46,395 bases of DNA from Caballeronia sp. SEWSISQ10-4 2 (lineage in GTDB: Bacteria; Pseudomonadota; Gammaproteobacteria; Burkholderiales; Burkholderiaceae): assembly GCF_030464885.1 (NCBI RefSeq), contig NZ_JALPRJ010000066.1:1-46395 (forward strand). The letters run 5' to 3'. This document shows positions 1 through 7,928 of this stretch, piece after piece. How positions within the stretch are numbered: position 1 is the stretch's first letter; every line of letters begins with the position of its first letter. A program made the position numbers and the translations under genes. The notes beneath the pieces are model-generated. The model made no database searches. It saw nothing but the letters and a program-made list of their open reading frames with translations, and was not told where the DNA came from.

Positions 1-133
1 GCTAATAGTGATAAATAGAATAACTAACTTAAACCGACCGCAGGCCTAAGCAGCACCAACCCAGCACCGCCTCCGCCCACCCGCGCCAGCAGACCAAAAA
101 ACCAAACCCCGTCCACCGGCGCGAGCGAAAAAC
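1..133. repeat. Dispersed intergenic repeat, left copy
   Basis: Bases 1-65 match the reverse complement of 46239-46303 at 59 of 65 positions. A second block, GCGAGCGAAAAAC at 121-133, matches the reverse complement of 46210-46222 at 12 of 13. The 55 bp between these blocks differ from the 16 bp between them in the right copy. The repeat begins six bases after the stop codon of the oxidoreductase gene and is cut by the window edge. It is non-coding and looks like a dispersed genomic repeat near transcript ends. Confidence 0.8.
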
Positions 134-139
134 CACATC

Positions 140-2455
140 TCAAGCCGCTTCCAGCTGCTTCTCAGAAGCCCGCAACAACACCGGAATAGACTTCGACGTA
201 GGCGTCCCCGCACCATCAGCAACACTCGACAACGGCACGAGCGGATTAGTTTCCGGATAATACGCCCCCAGACAACCACGCGGAATGTCATAAGCGACCA
301 GCAGGAATCCCTCAGCACGCCGCTCGACGCCGTCGTCCCATACGCTCGTAATATCCACGCGTTGTCCCGCTTCGAAACCCAGCATCTCGATGTCCAACTG
401 ATTGACGAACAACACACGCCGTTGGCCATACACCCCGCGATAACGGTCGTCCAGACCATAAATCGTCGTGTTGTACTGATCATGGGAGCGGGTAGTCATG
501 AGCGTCAGCAAACGCTCGCCATGAACGGTCCGGGCACGATGAATCGGGGTATCGAATTCGATCCTGTGCACCAGGAACTGCGCCTTGCCACTAGGCGTAT
601 TCCACACACGGTCGCGGGACGCCACGCCCAGATGAAACCCGCCCGGACGCTTGAGCCGTTCGTTGTAATCCTGGAAGCCGGGGATCACTTTCTCGATACC
701 GTCGCGGATCAACGCATAGTCGTTCGCATGCGCAAGCCAGTCGACCTTCGCGCTGCCAAGCGTGGCCTGCGCCATGCGCGCGACGATCGCGATCTCCGAC
801 AACAAGTTCGGCGAAGCAGGGCGGTTCATGCCGTACGAAATGTGCACCATGCTCATGGAATCTTCCACGCTCACGCCTTGCGCCACGCCGTTCTGCATAT
901 CGATTTCAGTACGCCCAAGCGTGGGCAGGATTAACGCGTCGCGACCATGAATCAGATGGCTGCGGTTCAGCTTGGTCGTGATATGCACGGTCAGGTCGCA
1001 CGAGCGCATGGCTTCCCACACACGTGGCGTATCGGGTGTCGCAATCGAGAAATTGCCGCCCAGTCCAATGAACACTTTCAACTCGCCAGCGATCATCGCC
1101 TCGATCGAACGCACGACGTCGTACCCGTGTTCGCGCGGCGGCTCGAAGTTGTAGACGGCGCCGAGCTGGTCGAGGAACGCCTGTGTCGGCCGCTCTTCTA
1201 TGCCCACCGTACGGTCGCCCTGCACGTTCGAATGCCCGCGCACCGGGCATAGTCCCGCGCCAAGCCGGCCGATGTTCCCGCGCATCATCATCAGGTTCGA
1301 CAGCAGTTGTACCGTCGGCACCGAGTTCTTGTGCTGCGTGAGGCCCATGCCCCACGTCGAGATCACGGCACGGCCTCGGGCGTAGATATCGGCGAGTTGC
1401 AGCACTTCGTCTTTCGGCACGCCCGATTCAGCGACGATCGCGTCCCAGCTTTCGGCGCGCAGATCCTCGGCGAAGGCGTCGAAACCCACCGTATGCTCAG
1501 CGATGAACTCCCCATCGAGCACGCGCGGCGCACCTTGTTCCAAAGCCGCATCGTCCAGTTCGATCACGCGTTTCGCCACGCCCTTGATCAACGCAAAATC
1601 CCCGCCGATCTTCGGCCGGATAAACACCGAACTGATTTTCGTGCTGCCGCCGGTGAGCATTTCAACCGGATGCTGCGGGCTCGCGAACCGTTCCAGACCG
1701 CGTTCACGCAGCGGGTTGATCGAGACGATCGTGGCGCCGCGTTTCGCGCACTCGCGCAGTTCTCCGAGCATCCGCGGATGGTTCGTCGCGGGATTCTGGC
1801 CGAAGAGCAGGAGGGTATCCGCGTGTTCGAAATCCTCGAGCGTGACGGTTCCCTTGCCCACGCCCACGGTTCCCGGCAAACCCCGGCTCGTGGCTTCGTG
1901 GCACATGTTCGAGCAGTCGGGGAAGTTGTTGGTGCCGTACATGCGCACGAACAACTGGTACAGAAACGCGGCTTCGTTGCTCGCGCGGCCCGAGGTGTAG
2001 AACGCGGCGCGATCGGGGTTGTCGAGCCGGTTCAGGTGGTCTGCAATCAGCGCGAACGCGTCATCCCACGCAATGGGCACGTAGCGGTCACGGGCGGTGT
2101 CGTAGACGAGCGGATCGGTCAGACGGCCATGCTGTTCAAGCTCGAAGTCCGATTCCTCCATCAATTGAGCGACGGTATGTTCTTCGAAAAACGCGGGCGT
2201 AACGCGCTTGCTGGTGGACTCGGCGGCCACGGCCTTGACGCCGTTTTCGCAGAACTCGAAGGTGGATGCATGCTCGCGATCCGGCCACGCGCATCCAGGG
2301 CAATCGAAGCCGTCCGGCTGGTTCTGGCCAAGCAACGAGCGGTAGTTCGCGCCCGACACTTTCTCCTTGAGCAGGTTGATGGCGACGTATTTCAGCGCGC
2401 CCCAGCCTGCGGCGGGGTGCGTGTACGGCTCAATGCGAGGTTCGTTTTTTTTCAC
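140..2455 (-). CDS. FdhF/YdeP-type molybdopterin oxidoreductase
   Basis: A 771-residue protein of the bis-molybdopterin-guanine-dinucleotide oxidoreductase superfamily, closest in style to E. coli YdeP (formate dehydrogenase alpha-like). The N-terminus has a CPGCAWPD motif near residue 52 and another Cys at FEFCENG, a reduced cysteine set compared with classic formate dehydrogenases that hold a 4Fe-4S cluster. Further in are NMCHEAT (around 184-190), the cofactor-binding stretch LLLFGQNPATNHPRM, and a C-terminal dinucleotide-binding domain starting near GERLLTLMTTRSHDQYNTT. No Tat signal is visible, so it is probably cytoplasmic. It is transcribed away from a MocR regulator. The substrate is unknown: YdeP relatives are linked to acid resistance, and formate oxidation is unproven. 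No fdhD or cofactor genes are nearby. Confidence 0.9.
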   Translation of the reverse strand: MKKNEPRIEPYTHPAAGWGALKYVAINLLKEKVSGANYRSLLGQNQPDGFDCPGCAWPDREHASTFEFCENGVKAVAAESTSKRVTPAFFEEHTVAQLMEESDFELEQHGRLTDPLVYDTARDRYVPIAWDDAFALIADHLNRLDNPDRAAFYTSGRASNEAAFLYQLFVRMYGTNNFPDCSNMCHEATSRGLPGTVGVGKGTVTLEDFEHADTLLLFGQNPATNHPRMLGELRECAKRGATIVSINPLRERGLERFASPQHPVEMLTGGSTKISSVFIRPKIGGDFALIKGVAKRVIELDDAALEQGAPRVLDGEFIAEHTVGFDAFAEDLRAESWDAIVAESGVPKDEVLQLADIYARGRAVISTWGMGLTQHKNSVPTVQLLSNLMMMRGNIGRLGAGLCPVRGHSNVQGDRTVGIEERPTQAFLDQLGAVYNFEPPREHGYDVVRSIEAMIAGELKVFIGLGGNFSIATPDTPRVWEAMRSCDLTVHITTKLNRSHLIHGRDALILPTLGRTEIDMQNGVAQGVSVEDSMSMVHISYGMNRPASPNLLSEIAIVARMAQATLGSAKVDWLAHANDYALIRDGIEKVIPGFQDYNERLKRPGGFHLGVASRDRVWNTPSGKAQFLVHRIEFDTPIHRARTVHGERLLTLMTTRSHDQYNTTIYGLDDRYRGVYGQRRVLFVNQLDIEMLGFEAGQRVDITSVWDDGVERRAEGFLLVAYDIPRGCLGAYYPETNPLVPLSSVADGAGTPTSKSIPVLLRASEKQLEAA

Positions 2456-2526
2456 AATGCCTGCCGCAGATTAATTAGGGTTTTCACCAATGATCGTAGG
2501 CTACTGTGTTCCAAAGATTCCGCGGT

Positions 2527-2557
2527 ATACAGAAAAATAGATACACGAGGAGTACAG
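2527..2557. promoter_or_regulatory. Candidate operator repeats between oxidoreductase and MocR genes
   Basis: The 160-bp divergent intergenic region holds two ATACA copies (2527-2531 and 2541-2545, 14 bp apart) and a related GTACAG nearby. MocR-type regulators often bind short direct repeats in such regions. The assignment is inferred from position and repetition only. Confidence 0.3.
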
Positions 2558-2615
2558 TTGTCGGCTCGCCCGGATCGAACCCGTTGTTTCGCCCCTTTTT
2601 AGTCATCCACCCATC

Positions 2616-4046
2616 GTGACGCTCTACGAAAAATTAGCCGCCGAGATCGAGGAAGCCGTGCGTCGCGGTGTGTTTGCCGTGGGTGAACGCGTGCCGTCGG
2701 TGCGTCAGGCAAGCGCCCAGCACGAGGTCAGCATCAAGACGGTCCTGCATGCGTATGCGTTGCTGGAAAGCAGGGGTGTGCTGGAAACCCGGCCGCAGTC
2801 GGGCTACTTCGTGCGCGAACTGCCTTCTGCACACGCGGTCAGTCCGGTGGCCTCGCAACCGCCTCCGGTCGCGTCGACAGTCGACGTCAGCCGCCTCGTC
2901 CTGTCCACGCTTCGCTCGATCCGTTCGCAGGACGCCACGCCTTTGGGTTCCCCTTATCCCGATCCATCGCTGTTCCCGTGGCGTCAAATCAATCAACTGG
3001 CAAACGCCACCGCGCGCCGGCATTCGAGCTGGAACCTGATGGACGACTTGCCGCCCGGCAACCCCGAGCTGATCCGCCAGATCGCGCGGCGTTACGCGGA
3101 GAACGGCGTGCCCGTCGATCCCGATGAGATCGTTATTACTGTCGGTGCCACCGAGGCCATCAACCTGAGCCTGCAGGCCGTGGCGAAACCGGGCGATACG
3201 GTCGCGGTCGAATCGCCAACCTATTACGCAATGCTCCACGCCATCGAGCGGCTCGGCATGCGGGCGATCGAAGTGCCGACACATCCGGCCGAAGGTATCG
3301 ACATCGACGCGCTCGCGACGATCATTCGCGAACACAGGATCGCGGCGTGCATGGTCATGCCGAACTTCCAGAATCCCCTGGGTTTCGTGATGTCCGACGC
3401 GAACAAGGAACGGCTTGTCGACCTGCTCGCCGCGCATGAAATCCCGGTCATCGAAAACGATGTGTACCAGGAGTTGTATTACGGCGAAGCACGGCCGTCC
3501 GCGCTTAAGAACTTCGATAAAAAGGGGCTGGTGCTGCACTGCGCGTCGTTTTCGAAGAGCCTGACGGCGTCCTACCGGATCGGCTGGGCGATGCCCGGGC
3601 GCTACCGGCGCGAGGTGGAGAAACTCAAGTTCCTGAACACGCTGACCACGCCGTCGGTGCCGCAAATCGCGGTGGCCGACTATCTTCGGCGGGGCGGTTA
3701 CGACCGGCATCTGCGGCATGTGCGCAAGGTGTACCGGCAGCAGGCGCGGCTCATGATCGCAATGGTCAAGCGCTTCTTTCCCGACGGCACGCAAATGTCC
3801 GCGCCGATGGGCGGTTACGTGCTGTGGGTCCAGTTGCCCGATAACGTCGATTCGATGTTGCTCTACCAGGTCGCGCTCGAACGCGGGATTACGATCGGGC
3901 CGGGCACCATGTTTTCATCGCGCGATGCCTTCCGCCATTTCATCCGGCTCAACTACAGTTATCCGTGGAGCGCGCAGACAGAAGCAGCGTTGAAGACGCT
4001 CGGCGAACTGGTCGCGGGCATGGAGCGTGGGAAAAACAGGGACTAA
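2616..4046 (+). CDS. MocR-type GntR/aminotransferase-fold transcriptional regulator
   Basis: A 476-residue MocR-family protein. Residues 1-70 form a GntR winged helix (VGERVPSVRQASAQHEVSIKTVLHAYALLESRGVLE is characteristic, and SGYFV ends the wing). A linker of about 40 residues follows, then a fold-type I aminotransferase domain with PGNPELIRQIARRY, GATEAINL, ENDVYQELYY and SFSKSLTASYRIGW; the Lys in SFSK is the expected pyridoxal-phosphate Schiff-base residue. Family members sense PLP or amino compounds and usually regulate the neighbouring gene. Here that is the divergent molybdoenzyme or the following small winged-helix gene. The start is GTG at 2616, where the GntR domain begins; no strong Shine-Dalgarno sequence precedes it. 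Confidence 0.92.
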   Translation: MTLYEKLAAEIEEAVRRGVFAVGERVPSVRQASAQHEVSIKTVLHAYALLESRGVLETRPQSGYFVRELPSAHAVSPVASQPPPVASTVDVSRLVLSTLRSIRSQDATPLGSPYPDPSLFPWRQINQLANATARRHSSWNLMDDLPPGNPELIRQIARRYAENGVPVDPDEIVITVGATEAINLSLQAVAKPGDTVAVESPTYYAMLHAIERLGMRAIEVPTHPAEGIDIDALATIIREHRIAACMVMPNFQNPLGFVMSDANKERLVDLLAAHEIPVIENDVYQELYYGEARPSALKNFDKKGLVLHCASFSKSLTASYRIGWAMPGRYRREVEKLKFLNTLTTPSVPQIAVADYLRRGGYDRHLRHVRKVYRQQARLMIAMVKRFFPDGTQMSAPMGGYVLWVQLPDNVDSMLLYQVALERGITIGPGTMFSSRDAFRHFIRLNYSYPWSAQTEAALKTLGELVAGMERGKNRD

Positions 4047-4062
4047 AAAAGGGACTAAAAGC

Positions 4063-4353
4063 ATGGACGATGAAATCGACCCGGCGCTGATCGCGATCCT
4101 CGCCCAGTTATGGCGGGCCGCGCAGGAGACACCCGGGCGGGCGTGGTCGCTCGCGAAGTTATCGAAGCAATCGGGCGTGCCGATGAGCAGCCTGAGACGT
4201 CACCTCACCGCACTGTCCGACGCGGCGTTGCTCGGCCCCACCGCCAGCGACGAAAGCGCTACCGGCACGCCCACAGCCTCGCTGAGCGAGGCTGGGCGGG
4301 AACTGTGCGCGCAGTTGTTTGCGCGATCGGCACCCGATGCAGCCGAATCATGA
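4063..4353 (+). CDS. Small winged-helix (ArsR-like) DNA-binding protein
   Basis: A 96-residue protein starting at MDDEIDPALIAILAQLWRAA, 16 bp after the MocR stop codon, so probably cotranscribed. The segment AWSLAKLSKQSGVPMSSLRRHLTALSDAALL is a clear helix-turn-helix with recognition helix, followed by a short wing (GRELCAQLF). No metal-binding cysteine pair typical of ArsR metal sensors is present, so it may respond to another signal or act as an accessory regulator. An ATG 12 codons upstream is in frame but overlaps the MocR gene and adds only a Lys/Thr-rich tail. The exact subfamily is not certain. Confidence 0.8.
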   Translation: MDDEIDPALIAILAQLWRAAQETPGRAWSLAKLSKQSGVPMSSLRRHLTALSDAALLGPTASDESATGTPTASLSEAGRELCAQLFARSAPDAAES

Positions 4354-4768
4354 GCGATCGATACCGGGTACGTGTGCATTTGGCTAGAAATTGTCGTTCG
4401 GTCACAACAAGGCGCGAGTTATCGGTCTCCAAACGATACAAATATTTCTCCGATGTAAGGAATATCGAATTATTTTGCGCGGCGATCGATAAAGGGGAAA
4501 AGTACTCAGAACCGCTTACTCGCGGGCGGGAATGTTCCATTTTTTACCGATTTTCCATCTCAAACACGTTATTTTTACTGAAGCCTAAAGAATCCCGCAG
4601 ACGTGCGACGATCATCCATACAACTATTACATATTAAATTCAATAACTTAGAAAAAGAGCCTCATCTTTACACTTCCCTCGGTCGCCTTCAAAACTGAAA
4701 GCTTGTTTCAGGAACTCGTTATTGCTCCGTAATTGTGTTCATCGTTGATTACACAGGAGAGCATTGAG
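4354..4768. other. 415-bp AT-rich intergenic region upstream of the chemotaxis receptor
   Basis: No convincing reading frame or RNA gene was seen. The stretch is much richer in A and T than the flanking genes, especially 4430-4660. It should contain the promoter of the chemoreceptor gene. I looked for a flagellar sigma-28 promoter and found no good match with correct spacing. The ribosome binding site AGGAGA lies near 4755, ahead of the ATG at 4769. Confidence 0.5.
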
Positions 4769-6469
4769 ATGAATCTGAGCAACTTCAAAATAGGCACCCG
4801 GCTCGGAGCGGGTTTTGCAGCAATTCTGGTGTTGTTGTGCACGGTCGGCGTGCTGACGCTCTGGCAAGCGTCACGCATCTACGCAGGCACGCGCGAGCTG
4901 GGCGACGACTGGCTCCCTAGCGTTCAGGCAGCCGGCAGCATGCAGGCGTATGCCAACAATGTGCGCCGCACGTCATTGCGCTCAATCCTCGCTGTCGACG
5001 CGAAGGACAAGCAGGAACAACGGGCGGCGCACGACGCGTTCGTCGTCAAGCTTGATGCGGTTTTTGCCGGCTACGAGAAGCTGGTGTCCTCGCCGGAAGA
5101 GCAGCAAATCTTCGACAACATCAAGCGCGCGTGGGCGCGCTACGCGGCCATCGACACGAAGGTTCTCGACCTGTCCGACAAAGGCGATGCCGGATTCAAC
5201 GACGCCCGTGCGCTCTCGAGCGGTGACGCCGCCTCCGCGTTTGGCGACGTGCTCAAGCTGATCGAAACGGATATCGAACTCAACCGCAGCGGTGCCGTTA
5301 AGGAAGTCGAACACGCCGCGTCGACTTATGACAGCGCCATGCTCAGCACAGGCGTACTGATCGCCATCGCGATGCTCGCGGGCGTAGCGATCGGCTGGCT
5401 GGTCACGCGCTCCATTACCGCTCCGATCCGGCGCGCTGTTGTGATTGCAGAGACCGTCGCTCGCGGTGACCTGACCGCGAAGATCGAAGTCTCGGGCAAG
5501 GACGAAGCCAGTCAGCTGTTGGCCGCCATGCGTCATATGAACGAACGGCTGGTCGACGTGGTGGGCCGGGTCCGCACCAGCAGCGACAGCATCGCCACCG
5601 GTTCAGCGCAGATTGCAGCAGGTAATACCGATCTCAGCCAGCGTACCGAAGAGCAGGCTGCATCGCTGGAAGAAACCGCCGCGAGCATGGAGCAACTCAC
5701 CGCGACGGTGAAGCAGAACGCAGAGAATGCGCTGCAGGGGAATTCGCTTGCGGTGAACGCGTCCGAGACGGCCGTGCGCGGAGGCGAGGTCGTCAATCGC
5801 GTGGTCCGGACCATGAGCGAAATTTCGAGCAGCTCGGAACAAGTGGCGGAGATCATCACGGTGATCGAAGGCATTGCATTCCAGACGAATATCCTCGCGC
5901 TGAATGCGGCGGTTGAAGCGGCACGCGCCGGCGAGCAAGGCCGCGGCTTCGCGGTGGTGGCGGGCGAGGTGCGTACGCTGGCTCAGCGCAGCGCGTCGGC
6001 GGCCAAGGAGATCAAGGACCTGATCGGCGCCTCGGTGGAGCGCGTGAAAACCGGCTCGCAGCTCGTTGACGAGGCGGGGCGCACGATGGGCGAGGTGGTG
6101 CAGTCAGTCAAGCGTGTGACGGACCTGATGGGCGAGATCAGCGCGGCATCGGGTGAGCAGCATACCGGCATCGAGCAGGTCAATCAGGCGGTCATGCAGA
6201 TGGACGAGGTGACGCAGCAGAACGCGGCGCTGGTTGAAGAAGCGTCCGCCGCGGCGCAGTCGATGGCGGCTCAATCGGGCACCTTGCGCGAGCTCGTGTC
6301 GGTCTTCAGGATCAGTGCTTCCGATCCGGTTGGGCAGACCGTCACGACCGTCGATGCGGTTCCGGTGACAAGGCGGCCTGCGAGTAAAACCAAGCCGGCA
6401 AAACGGCCGGCTGCGGCTGGCAGGATTGCGCCGGTCCCGGTCAAGGATCCGGAATGGCAGACCTTCTGA
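4769..6469 (+). CDS. Methyl-accepting chemotaxis protein
   Basis: A 566-residue transmembrane chemoreceptor. The first membrane helix is at about residues 10-30, a four-helix-bundle periplasmic ligand domain (4HB_MCP type) runs to about 185, and the second helix (VLIAIAMLAGVAIGWLV) is at about 190-210. A HAMP domain follows (SITAPIRRAVVIAETVARGDL), then the signalling hairpin with the conserved tip EGIAFQTNILALNAAVEAAR. The C-terminus ends in EWQTF, matching the NWETF-type pentapeptide that tethers CheR and CheB, so it is probably a full-length adaptation-competent receptor. The ligand is not predictable. It stands alone with no che genes nearby. The start at 4769 has AGGAGA upstream; an in-frame ATG at 4733 lacks one. 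Confidence 0.95.
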   Translation: MNLSNFKIGTRLGAGFAAILVLLCTVGVLTLWQASRIYAGTRELGDDWLPSVQAAGSMQAYANNVRRTSLRSILAVDAKDKQEQRAAHDAFVVKLDAVFAGYEKLVSSPEEQQIFDNIKRAWARYAAIDTKVLDLSDKGDAGFNDARALSSGDAASAFGDVLKLIETDIELNRSGAVKEVEHAASTYDSAMLSTGVLIAIAMLAGVAIGWLVTRSITAPIRRAVVIAETVARGDLTAKIEVSGKDEASQLLAAMRHMNERLVDVVGRVRTSSDSIATGSAQIAAGNTDLSQRTEEQAASLEETAASMEQLTATVKQNAENALQGNSLAVNASETAVRGGEVVNRVVRTMSEISSSSEQVAEIITVIEGIAFQTNILALNAAVEAARAGEQGRGFAVVAGEVRTLAQRSASAAKEIKDLIGASVERVKTGSQLVDEAGRTMGEVVQSVKRVTDLMGEISAASGEQHTGIEQVNQAVMQMDEVTQQNAALVEEASAAAQSMAAQSGTLRELVSVFRISASDPVGQTVTTVDAVPVTRRPASKTKPAKRPAAAGRIAPVPVKDPEWQTF

Positions 6470-6500
6470 CCGGTTGATTGGCGGCTGATGGACTGCTGAT

Positions 6501-6544
6501 CGGCTGCCTGCGACGGACTTGACCCGGTCCGTCGCAGGCAGCCG
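6501..6544. terminator. Perfect 18-bp hairpin between convergent genes
   Basis: CGGCTGCCTGCGACGGAC at 6501-6518 is perfectly complementary to 6527-6544, with an 8-base loop. It lies between the converging chemoreceptor and DUF1993 genes. There is no T-tract on either side, so it is not a textbook intrinsic terminator, but the stem is strong enough to protect 3' ends or act bidirectionally. Confidence 0.6.
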
Positions 6545-6557
6545 CGAGTGCCGTCGA

Positions 6558-7073
6558 TTAGTAAGCGCCCATGTAGTCGCGCTTGCCGATCTCCACGCCG
6601 TTGTGGCGCAAGATCGCATACGCGGTCGTGACGTGGAAGAAGAATTGCGGCAGGCCGTAGTGTTGCAGATACGCGCTTCCAATCAGCTTCTTCTCTTTCG
6701 GCGTGCCCGGACGCAGCACGATTTCCTTGTTTTCGCCGCCTTCGAATTGCGCGGCGTCTAACGTGCCGATGTAAGCCAACGCTTTGGCAATAAGCGCTTG
6801 CAGGTCGGCAAACGTCACTTCAGTATCGGGCCACGACGGCACTTCCACGCCGGCGAGGCGGGAGCTCACGCCCTTGCTGAAGTCGGCGGCGATCTGCACC
6901 TGGCGCACGAGCGGGAACATGTCCGGGAACAGGCGTGCCTGCAGGAGCGCGTTCGGGTCGATATTCTTCTCGGCGGCGTGCGTTTCCGCCTTCCTGAGCA
7001 CCTCGGACAAGGCGGTCAGCATTTGCTTGAAAACCGGGACGGATGCGCTGTAGATGGAGATGGTCATGATCAC
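6558..7073 (-). CDS. DUF1993 family protein
   Basis: A 171-residue protein of the DUF1993 family, recognised from MTISIYSASVPVFKQML at the N-terminus, ARLFPDMFPLVRQVQIAADF, and LPQFFFHVTTAYAILRHNGVEIGKRDYMG at the C-terminus. Family members are small helical DinB-like proteins of unknown biochemical role; the conserved His near HVTTAYAILRHNG could bind metal as in the DinB superfamily, which is inference. It is probably monocistronic. Two start codons (MIM) lie two codons apart at 7073 and 7067; the purine-rich AAAGAG favours the first slightly. Confidence 0.85.
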   Translation of the reverse strand: MIMTISIYSASVPVFKQMLTALSEVLRKAETHAAEKNIDPNALLQARLFPDMFPLVRQVQIAADFSKGVSSRLAGVEVPSWPDTEVTFADLQALIAKALAYIGTLDAAQFEGGENKEIVLRPGTPKEKKLIGSAYLQHYGLPQFFFHVTTAYAILRHNGVEIGKRDYMGAY

Positions 7074-7234
7074 TCTTTCGGTCTTTCAGTTGATGTAAGG
7101 TGCCGCCGCGAACAAAACCGCACCGGCTTGTTTAATTCTGTTTGATGCTGGACGGGTTGACCGTCGTATTCGGTTAAGAAGCGGTTGGCTTCACGCGTAA
7201 AACTCGTCGTTGTCATAGCGCTTCACTCCGCCAG

Positions 7235-7287
7235 GTATCGCTGTCACGCAGCGATACGATCGGCCGGATCGCTTTCCTTTATCCGGC
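7235..7287. terminator. Two tandem hairpins downstream of the HxlR gene
   Basis: GTATCGCTG at 7235-7243 pairs perfectly with 7249-7257 (5-base loop), and GCCGGAT at 7263-7269 pairs perfectly with 7281-7287 (11-base loop). Both lie in the 293-bp gap between the DUF1993 start and the HxlR stop. On the minus strand they follow the HxlR gene, so a terminator or 3'-protection role is likely. No T-tract follows the stems. Confidence 0.4.
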
Positions 7288-7366
7288 ATGCCCGGTGCCG
7301 CGCCAGATTATAAGCGTGCTGCGGCGAAACCCTGCGCGCCGGGTTTCACTCCGTCGGAGTAAGCCT

Positions 7367-7807
7367 TCAGGCGATGCGTTGGGATTTTTCGTCGAAGCTG
7401 TTGCGGGCCTTCTCGACCTGCCTGAGGTTTTCTGCTGCCCACACCCACACGCCGCAAAAGGCCGCGCCAAGACTCATGCCGAGCTGCGTCAGTTCGTATT
7501 CGACTTTTGGCGGCACAACAGGATGCACGGTCCGTGTAATCAGGCCATCGCGTTCCATGTGGCGCAGCGTCTGCGTGAGCATTTTCTGGCTGATGCCGTC
7601 GACTCGTTCGCTGATTCGAGTAAAGCGCATGACACCTTTTTCGGCGAGGACTTCGATGATCAACATCGTCCACTTGTCGGCAACGCGGCCGATGAGATCG
7701 TTCACTAAAGCCTGGATTCGAGGGTCGAGGTCATCGGGCGGCGTGCTGGCCGCATACCTCTTTGCCCGCGCAATTTGCTCGTCCGTGAACTGAGGGATTT
7801 TCTGCAT
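7367..7807 (-). CDS. HxlR-family transcriptional regulator
   Basis: A 146-residue HxlR-family winged-helix protein. After a variable N-terminal region (residues 1-45), family hallmarks follow: RVADKWTMLIIEVLAEKGVMRFTRISERVDGISQKMLTQTLRHMERDGLITRTVHP, then VEYELTQLGMSL. Members usually sense reactive carbonyls, quinones or disulfide stress. This copy has a single Cys near the C-terminus (AAFCGVWVW), not the N-terminal redox Cys of YodB or HypR, so redox sensing is uncertain. It is divergent from an SDR gene 121 bp away, its probable target. Confidence 0.92.
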   Translation of the reverse strand: MQKIPQFTDEQIARAKRYAASTPPDDLDPRIQALVNDLIGRVADKWTMLIIEVLAEKGVMRFTRISERVDGISQKMLTQTLRHMERDGLITRTVHPVVPPKVEYELTQLGMSLGAAFCGVWVWAAENLRQVEKARNSFDEKSQRIA

Positions 7808-7834
7808 CTTTTACGCTCTCCTTGCGGTGAGTAT

Positions 7835-7850
7835 GGCACTTTTCGGTGCC
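7835..7850. promoter_or_regulatory. Inverted repeat in the HxlR/SDR divergent region
   Basis: GGCAC at 7835-7839 and GTGCC at 7846-7850 form a perfect 5-bp inverted repeat with a 6-base spacer. GAGTAT at 7829-7834 and ATACTC at 7878-7883 form a wider inverted pair around it. The position between the two divergent starts suits an HxlR operator. The assignment is inferred. Confidence 0.35.
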
Positions 7851-7928
7851 TTCTTTCTCATTGAGAGTGACGCTCCTATACTCGGCGGCGCGGTCCAGCA
7901 AACAACCACGCAAGACAAGGAGTCTCCA

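Noticed and set aside
1307..2602. Long open frame (431 codons) on the plus strand opposite the oxidoreductase gene
   Set aside because: It is antisense to a gene with clear family motifs, and its sequence is Arg/His-rich without any recognisable domain, as expected from high-GC shadow frames.
7834..7850. Possible sigma-54 promoter (TGGCAC followed by GGTGC)
   Set aside because: The GG to GC spacing is 11 and not the required 10, and the -12 half lacks TTGC; it is better explained as an inverted repeat.
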